Source of the DNA: an uncultured Pelagibacteraceae bacterium
GTDB taxonomy: Bacteria; Pseudomonadota; Alphaproteobacteria; Pelagibacterales; Pelagibacteraceae
NCBI GenBank assembly: GCA_902620465.1
Contig: CACNIF010000001.1
Location: 305,696-369,695, forward strand
Length of the DNA stretch: 64,000 nucleotides
Direction: 5' to 3'
Made by a program: the position numbers and the translations under genes. Positions 28,262 to 36,231 of the stretch are shown piece by piece. Under the pieces are notes generated by a model that ran no database searches, was not told the origin of the DNA, and saw nothing but the letters and a program-made list of their open reading frames with translations. Numbering within the stretch: position 1 is the first letter of the stretch; the number at the start of each line of letters is the position of its first letter.

Positions 28262-28963
28262 ATGGATTTAAAAAATATTAATTTAGATTTAAAGAACATC
28301 GATTTAGAAAGTATAAAAGCTAAAATTAAATCGATAGATAAAAAAATTCTAATTAAATTTGGTATTGGATTTTTATCAATTATTATATTCTTAATAATTT
28401 ATTACGCTGTTTTAAGCCCTATCGTTGAAAAGAAAAAAGCTCAGTTAGATAACATGCAGAAAAAACAAGCTGAGATAACAAAGATGAATCAAGACATCAA
28501 ATCTAGTAAAGCTAAAATAAAAAAACTTACTCCTCGATATGAACAATATTCTACTTTATTCCATAGCAAAGCCGAGGTTGAGGGTCTTTACGATACACTA
28601 AGTCAATTCGCAGGGATTAACAACTTAGTCATTTCAAAGATTGAAAAGGGCAAACCAAAGGCCATAACAAAGGCATCAGCTATTGCTTCTACAGAAAAGA
28701 AGAAAAAGAAGAAAAAGAGAAAAAGTAGAAAGAAAGTTGATACTGGTGTTAAAAAAAATATTGCTTATTACAGAATACCTGTAAATTTTCAAATAAAGGG
28801 CAATTTTCTTGGATATATTAAGTTTAAGAGACAAGTGGCCATGTCTCAAAAAATGTTAAATTTTGACAAAGAAACAATTAAAGTGATAAAAGGGGATACA
28901 ACCAGTACGGTAGCTGTAACTGGTGTATTAACAATAGTGGGTTTACCAGATGAATTTTTTTAG
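28262..28963 (+). CDS. pilO: Type IV pilus inner-membrane alignment protein PilO
   Basis: 233 aa. One transmembrane helix at about residues 32-52 (FGIGFLSIIIFLIIYYAVL) is followed by the coiled coil (AQLDNMQKKQAEITKMNQDIKSSKAKIKKL) and a periplasmic domain (YDTLSQFAGINNLVISKIEKG, YYRIPVNFQIKGNFLGYIKFKRQVA). A run of 13 basic residues in 15 (KKKKKKKRKSRKKV, about residues 143-157) interrupts the periplasmic domain, which is unusual. PilO pairs with PilN to connect the motor platform to PilP and PilQ. It overlaps pilP by 14 bases. Confidence 0.88.
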   Translation: MDLKNINLDLKNIDLESIKAKIKSIDKKILIKFGIGFLSIIIFLIIYYAVLSPIVEKKKAQLDNMQKKQAEITKMNQDIKSSKAKIKKLTPRYEQYSTLFHSKAEVEGLYDTLSQFAGINNLVISKIEKGKPKAITKASAIASTEKKKKKKKRKSRKKVDTGVKKNIAYYRIPVNFQIKGNFLGYIKFKRQVAMSQKMLNFDKETIKVIKGDTTSTVAVTGVLTIVGLPDEFF

Positions 28964-29456
28964 GCTCATATTTTTGGTTATAATAGTTATCACTTTCTCA
29001 CAGAAAGTAATGTCAGATAGTCACGACCAAAACATTGTTGAAAAGGCAAAAGAAATTAATAAACAAGTAAAAGAGAAGCAAGCAGCACAACAAGAGAACA
29101 TTAAAAAAGAAACAGACCAAATTGTTGTAAAAGAAGAACCGTTACCTTTAAATGATCCATTTGCTGGAGATGCGTCAACATCTAGTGATATAGTTACAGA
29201 AGTAACACCTACATCCAGTGCAGTAAAATTAAGATCTTATAAACTTGTTGGATCATTTTCCGCTCAAGATAATAGTTTCATTACTTTAGTTGATGACAAT
29301 GGTGAATTTATGACAGTAGAATTATTTGAAGAAGTCTTAAGTGGTGTGAAACTTGTTGACGTTAGTATAAAAAGAGCAGTTTTTGAAAAAGCTGACGATA
29401 ACCAGTACATAATTATGAATTTTAAAAATCAAATAAAAGAGGCAAATGAATTTTAA
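28950..29456 (+). CDS. pilP: Type IV pilus assembly protein PilP
   Basis: 168 aa. Cleavable-looking signal peptide (NFFRLIFLVIIVITFSQKVMSD) without a lipobox Cys, although PilP is a lipoprotein in Pseudomonas. A charged linker with Pro-rich LPLNDPFAGD precedes a small beta domain at about residues 85-160 (VKLRSYKLVGSFSAQDNSFITLVDDNGEFMTV), the PilP fold that binds the secretin N-domains. The position between pilO and pilQ confirms the call. It overlaps both neighbours. Confidence 0.85.
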   Translation: MNFFRLIFLVIIVITFSQKVMSDSHDQNIVEKAKEINKQVKEKQAAQQENIKKETDQIVVKEEPLPLNDPFAGDASTSSDIVTEVTPTSSAVKLRSYKLVGSFSAQDNSFITLVDDNGEFMTVELFEEVLSGVKLVDVSIKRAVFEKADDNQYIIMNFKNQIKEANEF

Positions 29457-30984
29457 AAATACCAAACTTTTTATTTTATTTAGTTTTTTTTCAGCTTTGC
29501 TTTTAACTGGTTGTGCCACTGACGGTAAATTTGGAACAAAAAAATTTAAACATAACACTCCTTTAATAAAAGAAGACATAAAGAAGAAAGGTAAAATAGA
29601 AGTTGATAAGACCGCAAAGATGGGGCCAAAACCAGCTGAGGCTGATGTAATTAAACTTGGTAAAAGAAAACAAATTTCTTCACAGAAATCAAGAAACTAT
29701 TTGTTAATTGGTGAGGAATATGAATTATTAAAGCAAAATATTTCATTTAATTTTAAAAATCTAGATTATAGAACAGCAATAGAATTAATGGCAAAAGCAG
29801 GTGAGATAAATATTCTCATTGGTGATGAAGTTGCCGGCTCAGTTACAGCACAACTGATTGATATTCCATGGGATAAAGCTTTTAATGCACTCTTAGATCT
29901 AAAAAACTATGCAGCTGACTTTGATGTTCAAAGTAATTTAATAAGAGTTCACTCTCCATCAAATTTGACTCAACAAGAATCTACAAAATCAGCTAGAGCT
30001 TCAGCTGTAAGGAAAAAAGTTGAACTAGAGGACTCTGTAGAGCCATTAATTTCAGAAATATTCAGACTTTATTATATAAGCCCTGCTGAGGCCAAAGCTA
30101 CTTTAGATGAGTTATTTAAAGCAGCAGATGGAGGAATTTCTTTAGTTCAAATTACTGAAGAAAAAACTACAAGATCGATTATTGCAAGAGGAAAAGAAAA
30201 AGATTTAGACGTAGTTGATAAAATAATTAAAGAAATTGATGTTAGAACAAGACAAGTCTTAATTGAAGCTTTTATTGTTGAGGCAAATTCAGATTTCGAA
30301 AGAGCATTAGGTACTGCTCTTGGTGGATACTATAGAAGACAGGGTGAGATAATAGGTGGTGTTCAAGCAGGATCATCAGGAGATGCAGATATAGGTGCAG
30401 CTACTGCTGTTATAGGTTCTACTACTGACTCCATAACAAATTTTGGAGCAGCTGGTAAGACAAGTGGTATTGGAATATTAAAGAAGACAGGATCTGCAGT
30501 TTTAAAGACCGAAATAACTGCACTAGAGTCTCAGGGGATGGGAAAAACTATATCTAATCCAAAAATATTTACTTTAGATAACCAGGTCGCAACTATCACA
30601 CAAGGTGAAGAAATACCTTACGCTTCTAGTTCAGCAGAGGGTTCAGATACCTCCTTTAAGGAAGCAGCATTAAAAATGACTGTTACACCAAGTATTATTG
30701 GAGATGGAAATGTTCTTTTGGATATCCAAGTTAATAATGATACGCCTAATAGATCTAATCCAGGAGATCCTGCGATCAATAAAATGGAAATTAGCACAAA
30801 ATTATTAATAGCTGATGGCGATATTGTAGTTATAGGTGGTATTAAAAAGAATGCTTTAACTAACAGCAAACAACAAACTCCTGGGGTAGGAGACGTTCCA
30901 GTTGTTGGAAATTTATTTAAAGGTAAATCAAACACTGATAACATGGATGAATTATTAGTGTTTATCGCACCAAGGATTTTATAG
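29446..30984 (+). CDS. pilQ: Type IV pilus secretin PilQ, apparent lipoprotein
   Basis: 512 aa outer-membrane channel through which the pilus exits. The N-terminal signal ends in a lipobox (LLLTGC, Cys about residue 22). There are no AMIN domains. An N0/STN-like domain (ISFNFKNLDYRTAIELMAKAGEINILIGDEVAGSV) and one N1 domain (EIFRLYYISPAEAKATLDELFK, RSIIARGKEKDLDVVDKIIKEIDV) lead to the secretin core: QVLIEAFIVEANSDFERALG, SNPKIFTLDNQVATITQGEEIPY, and the signature ISTKLLIADGDIVVIGGIKK ending VPVVGNLFKGKSNTDNMDELLVFIAPRIL. It is shorter than typical PilQ (about 700 aa). pilB starts at the base after its stop. Confidence 0.94.
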   Translation: MNFKNTKLFILFSFFSALLLTGCATDGKFGTKKFKHNTPLIKEDIKKKGKIEVDKTAKMGPKPAEADVIKLGKRKQISSQKSRNYLLIGEEYELLKQNISFNFKNLDYRTAIELMAKAGEINILIGDEVAGSVTAQLIDIPWDKAFNALLDLKNYAADFDVQSNLIRVHSPSNLTQQESTKSARASAVRKKVELEDSVEPLISEIFRLYYISPAEAKATLDELFKAADGGISLVQITEEKTTRSIIARGKEKDLDVVDKIIKEIDVRTRQVLIEAFIVEANSDFERALGTALGGYYRRQGEIIGGVQAGSSGDADIGAATAVIGSTTDSITNFGAAGKTSGIGILKKTGSAVLKTEITALESQGMGKTISNPKIFTLDNQVATITQGEEIPYASSSAEGSDTSFKEAALKMTVTPSIIGDGNVLLDIQVNNDTPNRSNPGDPAINKMEISTKLLIADGDIVVIGGIKKNALTNSKQQTPGVGDVPVVGNLFKGKSNTDNMDELLVFIAPRIL

Positions 30985-32736
30985 ATGCTTAAAATTAGCA
31001 GAGAAAGTGAAATTAATTTGATCAATGTGCTAATTGATAACGATATTATTTCTGGAAAAGATTTAATTAACATTAAAAAGATTAGCACTGAGGGAAATAA
31101 ATCTCAGATAGATGCAGTATTTGAACTCAAGCTCACTGATGAAAATAAAATTTTAGATGTTTTGGTAAAAGAACAAAGTCTTGAAATTGTAGATCTTTCT
31201 AAAATTCAAATAAGCGATGAAATTAAAAGTGTGCTACCCTCAAATTACATAAACGTAAATTTTGTAGCGCCCTTTAAGGTTGAGGGTAAAACTCTTCACA
31301 TTGCGATTTCAGATAGTTCAAAGCTTGGTCTTATGAGAAATTTGAAAGCAATTACAAAAAAAAATATAGAGCTACACGCTGCAAAAGTTTCTCAAATTTC
31401 AGAGTTTATTGAAAAACTTCAATCAGAAAGTGGAGACGTTACAACTGCAACAATTAGACAAGAGAATAAAGAGAAAACAAAAACCTTTGACTCTGATTTA
31501 GGTGAGGCGGGTGAAGTTTTAGAAAAAGCTCCCGAAGAAGATATAGAAGCAATCGAAAACGAGTCGGAAGTAATAAAATTTAGTACAGCAGTTGTGGCAG
31601 AGGCTATTAAATCAGGTGTCAGTGATATTCATATCGAACCGTACAGATTTAGCTCAAGAGTTAGATACAGATTAGACGGAATGCTCCAAGAGCAGGAACA
31701 ATATAAAAAATTTCTTCATGATAATTATGGAGCGGTTGTTACAAGATTTAAAATAATGGGTAAATTAGATATTGCTGAAAGAAGATTACCTCAAGATGGA
31801 GCAATAAATTTTAAGATAGATGGTAAAGTTGTTGATTTACGATTATCGATTTTACCAACCGCTAATAATGAGAGAATAGTAATGCGGGTTTTAAATAAAG
31901 ATGCTGGTGACATAACTTTAGAGCAATTAAACTTTGAAGATGTTGATTTACAGAATTTAAGAAAAGCAATTCATGGAACTCAAGGTTTAATACTTGTAAC
32001 TGGACCAACAGGATCTGGTAAATCAACAACTCTTTATAGTATTTTAAAAGAGGTGAGTAAGCCTCACTTAAATATTCTAACAGCCGAGGATCCTGTTGAA
32101 TATGAATTAGATGGTGTAGGACAAGTTCAGATAAAAGATGACATTGGATTAAGTTTTGCTGCTGCTTTGAGATCTTTTTTAAGACAAGACCCGGAAATAA
32201 TACTTGTCGGGGAGATGAGAGATAAAGAAACAGTTGATATCGGACTGAAGGCTGCACTCACTGGTCACTTAGTATTTAGTACTTTGCACACGAATGACGC
32301 TCCAAGCACTATAACTAGATTACAAAACATGGGCACTCCTGATTATTTAATAAGTGCTGCTTGCCAATTGGTTTTAGCACAAAGACTAGCAAGAAGGACC
32401 TGCAAAGATTGTAGAGTTCCAGATGACGATGTTAATCCAAAAGTTTTGCAAGACCTAGGCTTTACAGCAGAATTGGCTTCAAGAGTAAAAGCTCTCAAAG
32501 GCAAAGGTTGTCCTAAATGTAAAGACACTGGTTATAAAGGAAGACAAGGTCTATACGAAATTTTGGTTGTCTCAAAACCAGTTAAAGAGGCAATACTTAG
32601 AAAAGCAACAACACCTGAGCTAAGAGAAATTGCAGTTAAAGAGGGCTTTCAAACCATGCAAGATATGGGAAGAAGACTAATTGCTAATGGTGAGCTTAAT
32701 TTTAGGGAATATGAGCGGGTTTTAACTACCTCATAA
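30985..32736 (+). CDS. pilB: Type IV pilus extension ATPase PilB
   Basis: 583 aa GspE/PilB ATPase powering pilus polymerisation. N-terminal MshEN-type domain (residues about 1-150), then SDIHIEPYRFSSRVRYRLDG, Walker A GPTGSGKSTT at about 340, Asp-box TAEDPVEYELDGVGQVQI, Walker B FLRQDPEIILVGEMRD, His-box GHLVFSTLHTNDAPSTITRL. A tetracysteine zinc site (CKDCRVPD and CPKCKDTG, about 470-515) is characteristic of PilB/GspE and absent from PilT. It lies between pilQ and pilC as in many assembly operons. The MshEN domain may bind c-di-GMP in homologues; residues for that were not verified. Confidence 0.95.
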   Translation: MLKISRESEINLINVLIDNDIISGKDLINIKKISTEGNKSQIDAVFELKLTDENKILDVLVKEQSLEIVDLSKIQISDEIKSVLPSNYINVNFVAPFKVEGKTLHIAISDSSKLGLMRNLKAITKKNIELHAAKVSQISEFIEKLQSESGDVTTATIRQENKEKTKTFDSDLGEAGEVLEKAPEEDIEAIENESEVIKFSTAVVAEAIKSGVSDIHIEPYRFSSRVRYRLDGMLQEQEQYKKFLHDNYGAVVTRFKIMGKLDIAERRLPQDGAINFKIDGKVVDLRLSILPTANNERIVMRVLNKDAGDITLEQLNFEDVDLQNLRKAIHGTQGLILVTGPTGSGKSTTLYSILKEVSKPHLNILTAEDPVEYELDGVGQVQIKDDIGLSFAAALRSFLRQDPEIILVGEMRDKETVDIGLKAALTGHLVFSTLHTNDAPSTITRLQNMGTPDYLISAACQLVLAQRLARRTCKDCRVPDDDVNPKVLQDLGFTAELASRVKALKGKGCPKCKDTGYKGRQGLYEILVVSKPVKEAILRKATTPELREIAVKEGFQTMQDMGRRLIANGELNFREYERVLTTS

Positions 32737-32758
32737 TTATTATATAGTCTAAAGAGTC

Positions 32759-33994
32759 ATGGAAGCATTTACTTATAAAGGCATTGCAGATGGTAAATAC
32801 GTTGAGGGCGATATTGAGGCTATCAATCAAGAGGAAGCATCTCATAAGCTTAAAGAGCAAAAAATTATTATTACTAATTTAATAAGATCAAAAAAGAAAA
32901 AAGTAGAAACCAAAGCTAAAGCAAAAGGTAAAGGCTTTTCTTTTCGTAAACCAAAAGTCAAAGTGGAAGATGTCTTAATTTTTTCTAAGCAATTTGCAAC
33001 AATGGTTAAAGCGGGCTTACCAATATTAGAGGTTTTAGCCATGTTGAGAGATCAGTTGGAGAGTCCAGCTATTAAAGAAGTAATCGAAGATATAAGGAAA
33101 AGCCTAGAGGGAGGGGTAACACTTTCTAAATGTTTTGAAAAATATCCTCAATATTTTGATAACGTTTATTGTAATTTGATAAAAGCTGGAGAAGCCAGTG
33201 GTAAGTTGGATGTATTCTTAATGAAAATTGTAGACGCTCTTGAAAAAAAAGAAAAGATAAAAAAGAAAATAAAATCTGCACTCATGTATCCTGCTATAAT
33301 GTTTTCTGTAGCAATAACTGTTAGTGCATTTATGTTAATCAAAGTTGTTCCTGTTTTTGCAAAAATGTATGATGGAATGGGTTTAGATTTACCAAAACCA
33401 ACAGCAGTTATCATGTCAATGAGTGATTTTTTGAGAGGAACTGGAGGAATGGTTTTATTAATAAGTTTAATTTCCTTTTTTGTAGCATTTAAATATTTAA
33501 CAGCTAAAAATGAAAAGATTAAGTATAGATGGCACAAACAAGTTTTAAAACTACCAGTCTTTGGTGATTTAATATTAAAATCATTGCTTGCAAGAATTTC
33601 CTTAATAATGGGAAACTTGAGTGCAGCCGGAGTAAATTTATTGGAAAGTATAGAGATTGCAAAATCAGTTAGCAGCAATGTGGTTGTATCAGAGGCTTTA
33701 GAAAATGTTAAAAAAGGAGTTTTTTCTGGAGATACTTTGACAAAATTATTTTTAAAAGAACCACTCTTCCCCCCAACTTTTAGTCAATTAATTTCTGTGG
33801 GTGAGCAAACGGGGCAGTTAGATGAAATGTTTGGCTCTGTTGCAATGTATTATGAAGAAGAATTCGATGGAGCTGTCGATAATATGTCAAGTTTGATTGA
33901 ACCGATAATGATTGTTTTTATGGGAGTTATGATCGGTGGATTAATGATTGCGATGTATTCACCAATCTTTAACGTTGGAGCGTTAATAGGTTAA
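32759..33994 (+). CDS. pilC: Type IV pilus inner-membrane platform protein PilC
   Basis: 411 aa GspF-family platform protein. N-terminal cytoplasmic part (FTYKGIADGKYVEGDIEAINQEEASHKL) followed by two T2SSF repeats: VLIFSKQFATMVKAGLPILEVLAML with CNLIKAGEASGKLDVFL, and SLLARISLIMGNLSAAGVNLLESIEIA with SQLISVGEQTGQLDEMF. Three transmembrane helices are evident (near 180, 225 and 385). It couples PilB to pilin subunits. The 22-bp gap after pilB is the largest in this run. Its stop overlaps the convergent RsbW-like stop by 4 bases. Confidence 0.95.
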   Translation: MEAFTYKGIADGKYVEGDIEAINQEEASHKLKEQKIIITNLIRSKKKKVETKAKAKGKGFSFRKPKVKVEDVLIFSKQFATMVKAGLPILEVLAMLRDQLESPAIKEVIEDIRKSLEGGVTLSKCFEKYPQYFDNVYCNLIKAGEASGKLDVFLMKIVDALEKKEKIKKKIKSALMYPAIMFSVAITVSAFMLIKVVPVFAKMYDGMGLDLPKPTAVIMSMSDFLRGTGGMVLLISLISFFVAFKYLTAKNEKIKYRWHKQVLKLPVFGDLILKSLLARISLIMGNLSAAGVNLLESIEIAKSVSSNVVVSEALENVKKGVFSGDTLTKLFLKEPLFPPTFSQLISVGEQTGQLDEMFGSVAMYYEEEFDGAVDNMSSLIEPIMIVFMGVMIGGLMIAMYSPIFNVGALIG

Positions 33995-34404
33995 ATTTTT
34001 TTAGTAAGTACCAAATGGTTTACCCATTCTTTTTGGTCTTTTTTAAAAACTGCTGCATCCATGATTTGCTTTATAAAAAAAGTCCCAAGACCCCCTGGTT
34101 TAATATCATCTAATTTTCTATGTTGAATATTTTCTGGTATTACTGCTTTGCCTTTATCAAAAAAACCGATCTCTAAATCACTATTTTTAAGTGAGATTTT
34201 AATTTCCATTCTATCTGATGTTTCTGCAATATCTTTATAGGCATGCTTAACGATATTTTGTGCTGCCTCAGCAATTGCTAATACAAGTTCATCTTTTTGA
34301 TCTTGTGGTAAATTAATTTTTTCAAATACTTCTCTAGAGAAAGTTCTTACTTCTTTTAAACTAGCCGTACTTACAAGAAAATCTTTAGACTCTTCTATAT
34401 TCAT
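33991..34404 (-). CDS. RsbW/SpoIIAB-like serine kinase (HATPase) of a partner switch
   Basis: 137 aa GHKL-type ATPase. N-box is ELVLAIAEAAQNIVKHAYKD (the conserved E and N are present), G1 is IGFFDKGKAV (weaker than the usual DxGxG), and G2 is KPGGLGTFFIKQIMD. Length and fold match anti-sigma kinases RsbW/SpoIIAB, which phosphorylate a STAS partner and alternately bind an output protein. The gene is coupled to the upstream STAS gene by a TAATG one-base overlap. The captured target may be a sigma factor or something else; none is encoded next to it. It sits between pilC and pilA on the opposite strand. Confidence 0.87.
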   Translation of the reverse strand: MNIEESKDFLVSTASLKEVRTFSREVFEKINLPQDQKDELVLAIAEAAQNIVKHAYKDIAETSDRMEIKISLKNSDLEIGFFDKGKAVIPENIQHRKLDDIKPGGLGTFFIKQIMDAAVFKKDQKEWVNHLVLTKKI

Positions 34405-34703
34405 TATTCCAAGTTTAAAATCTGTTCAAGTTTTGCCATCATTATCACTTTTAAAACAGATTTACTTACCTCTTTGACAATAACCTTGGTATTATGCTCC
34501 AAAGCTTTTTGATGACTTTCAATTAAAACAGAAATTCCTGAAGAATCCATGTAGGAAACATCTTTCAAGTTTAAATGAACTTCTTTTCCTGACTCTACTA
34601 TAGGTAAAATCACCTCTTTGGCTTTTTCGGTAACGTCCATATCTATCTCTCCATTTAAAAAGACAGTGCTGACATTTCCTTCTTCTGTTACTTTATAGGT
34701 CAT
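34404..34703 (-). CDS. STAS-domain anti-anti-sigma factor (RsbV/SpoIIAA-like)
   Basis: 99 aa single STAS domain. EEGNVSTVFLNGEIDMDVTEKAKEVI is the N-terminal half, and VSYMDSSGISVLIESHQKA carries the phosphorylation site; by alignment to SpoIIAA, Ser54 of DSSG is the phospho-acceptor. It would be phosphorylated by the coupled kinase and dephosphorylated by PP2C phosphatases, three of which lie in this island. In its unphosphorylated form it should bind the kinase and release the kinase target. It is divergent from pilA across 164 bp. Confidence 0.9.
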   Translation of the reverse strand: MTYKVTEEGNVSTVFLNGEIDMDVTEKAKEVILPIVESGKEVHLNLKDVSYMDSSGISVLIESHQKALEHNTKVIVKEVSKSVLKVIMMAKLEQILNLE

Positions 34704-34753
34704 AATTATATAAAGACTGATAACATAAATAGATCTTAAAATGTATATTTTTT

Positions 34754-34766
34754 ACCCATTATGGAC
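34754..34766 (+). promoter_or_regulatory. Shared 13-base motif, copy 3 (ACCCATTATGGAC), pilA upstream
   Basis: Full match to ACCCAWWATGRAC. It lies 101 bp upstream of the pilA ATG within the 164-bp region between STAS and pilA. A TATAAT-like sequence (AATATAATATT near 34790) lies downstream. Could be an activator or operator site for the major pilin promoter. Confidence 0.5.
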
Positions 34767-34867
34767 AAAAAACATTTATTTTTGTTAGATAATATAATAT
34801 TTATAAAGTATTTACATATCATAAATTATTAATAAGAATTAAGTATTAATTAAAAAGAGGAACTAAA

Positions 34868-35383
34868 ATGAAAAATAATAAAGGTTTTACACTAATTGAA
34901 TTATTGGTTGTTGTTGCAATCATAGGTATTTTAGCTGCCGTAGGTGTTGTTGCATACAACGGATACACTGGTGCTGCTAAAAAAAATGCAGCTAAAACAA
35001 TTCATGCAAATTTAATTAAGTATGTTGCAGCTGAATATTCTAAATGCACTATAGATAATTCAGATACTATCATGAAAAAAGGTGGTACAGGTGGAATAGA
35101 ATGTTCAACCGAAGATGCTGGAACAGGTGCAATAACTTTCGTTACTGCAGGTGAGATAGTTACTCATTTGGTAGGAGATGATACTCCTTTAGAAGATAAA
35201 AATCCGTACTCAACTTCTAGTGCTGCTGTAAGATCAAGTACAAGTGCAGGCGCAGGTTTTGTTAGTATTGATGCAACTAGTGATAACTTAATAACTGTCC
35301 TTACTTGTTTCACAGACGGTAAAACAGGAAATGAATGTACAGCGACCGACAATCAATTGACTAACACAATATCGATTGATTAA
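34868..35383 (+). CDS. pilA: Major type IV pilin PilA
   Basis: 171 aa. Short leader KNNKG then FTLIELLVVVAIIGILAAVGVVAYNGYTGAAKKNAAK: cleavage after Gly, Phe at +1, Glu at +5, the classic type IVa pilin helix. Four Cys (SKCTID, IECSTED, LTCFTD, NECTATD) allow two disulfides, the C-terminal pair forming a D-loop. A strong ribosome-binding sequence (AAGAGGAAC) precedes the ATG. It has its own upstream region with the shared motif, consistent with high separate expression. A second pilin follows 23 bp downstream. Confidence 0.94.
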   Translation: MKNNKGFTLIELLVVVAIIGILAAVGVVAYNGYTGAAKKNAAKTIHANLIKYVAAEYSKCTIDNSDTIMKKGGTGGIECSTEDAGTGAITFVTAGEIVTHLVGDDTPLEDKNPYSTSSAAVRSSTSAGAGFVSIDATSDNLITVLTCFTDGKTGNECTATDNQLTNTISID

Positions 35384-35405
35384 TTTTTTTTGAATTGAGT
35401 TTAAA

Positions 35406-35843
35406 ATGTCTACTAGGAGTTCTGCATTTACTTTAATAGAACTTCTAGTAGTCATTGCTATAATAGGTATCTTATCTGCCGTTGGAACTGTCGCTTATAA
35501 CGGTTACATCGGTGGTACGAAAAAAAAAGCTGCAGAAAATGTCTTAATGCAGATAGGTTTAGCTCAAACAGATCATTATGCTAGTTGTGGAACTTATTAT
35601 TCTACCTCAGATGGTTACTGTGTACCACCAACTGCAGAAACGGAGTGTACACCATCTAAAGGCACAACCGAGACTATAGGAACTGATCTATTTGGAAAAC
35701 CAAGTTACATAAAGCTTCAAAATGGTTTTCTTTTTTGTTCTTTTTCCCCAGGTACAACTTCTTATACAGTGAGAGCTGTAGGCCTTGGTGATTGCCAGTT
35801 AGATATTGATGAAAGTGGTAGTATTGATGACTCTGCATGTTAA
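35406..35843 (+). CDS. Second type IV pilin (PilA paralog) with Ala at the cleavage site
   Basis: 145 aa. MSTRSSA then FTLIELLVVIAIIGILSAVGTVAYNGYIGGTKKKAAEN, nearly identical to PilA through the helix and following turn, so a tandem duplicate. The residue before the cleavage point is Ala rather than the near-invariant Gly; substitution to Ala is known to be tolerated by PilD in Pseudomonas, so processing may be slower. Six Cys (YASCGTYY, GYCVPP, ETECTPS, FLFCSF, GDCQLD, DSAC) and a C-terminal Asp-rich stretch DIDESGSIDDSAC. Likely a variant or minor subunit cotranscribed with pilA. Confidence 0.86.
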   Translation: MSTRSSAFTLIELLVVIAIIGILSAVGTVAYNGYIGGTKKKAAENVLMQIGLAQTDHYASCGTYYSTSDGYCVPPTAETECTPSKGTTETIGTDLFGKPSYIKLQNGFLFCSFSPGTTSYTVRAVGLGDCQLDIDESGSIDDSAC

Positions 35844-35870
35844 TAGCTACAATTATGAAATTGTAAATTA

Positions 35871-35883
35871 ACCCAAAATGGAT
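35871..35883 (+). promoter_or_regulatory. Shared 13-base motif, copy 4 (ACCCAAAATGGAT)
   Basis: Matches ACCCAWWATGRAY. It lies 49 bp upstream of the lipoprotein ATG. A TATAAT (in AACTATAATTATA) begins about 10 bp after the motif, so the motif would overlap the -35 position of a putative promoter for the lipoprotein-Amt transcription unit. Confidence 0.5.
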
Positions 35884-35931
35884 ATATGAAAACTATAATT
35901 ATACATAAGGTTAATATTTAAAGTATTTAAC

Positions 35932-36222
35932 ATGAAAAAATTAATTTTAATTTTAATAGTTTTCCCACTTTTAACTAATTGTACTCAATATTCTGCTATG
36001 ATGAATCCGAGCATTACATTAGCAACTGGTGGAACTATTTCCCAAGCCTCCACATCTTTAGCAAGTTCACTGGCTGTCAATGAAGCAAAGAAAAGTTTAC
36101 AAGCAGAAGTACCAGAGGAAAAATTTTGTCAGACTTTTCATTCATCTGAATTAAATGAAATTTTTTTTGAGACTATCGATCAATCAGATTGCATTTACGA
36201 TCCCATGAGTATTTATAGATAA
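35932..36222 (+). CDS. Small lipoprotein, unknown
   Basis: 96 aa with signal peptide and lipobox (FPLLTNC, Cys at residue 17). The mature 80 residues are Ser/Thr/Ala-rich (SITLATGGTISQASTSLASSLAV) then acidic, with Cys in KFCQTF and SDCIYD that could pair. No family recognised. It lies between the pilins and the ammonium-transporter phosphatase, 9 bp before the latter, so probably cotranscribed. A candidate pilotin for PilQ can be considered, but PilQ here has its own lipobox and nothing in the sequence resembles the TPR pilotin PilF. Confidence 0.6.
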   Translation: MKKLILILIVFPLLTNCTQYSAMMNPSITLATGGTISQASTSLASSLAVNEAKKSLQAEVPEEKFCQTFHSSELNEIFFETIDQSDCIYDPMSIYR

Positions 36223-36231
36223 TACAAATCA

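Noticed and set aside
31862-32257. 131-aa minus-strand ORF inside pilB
   Set aside because: Shadow of a conserved coding frame (Walker A/B region of PilB).
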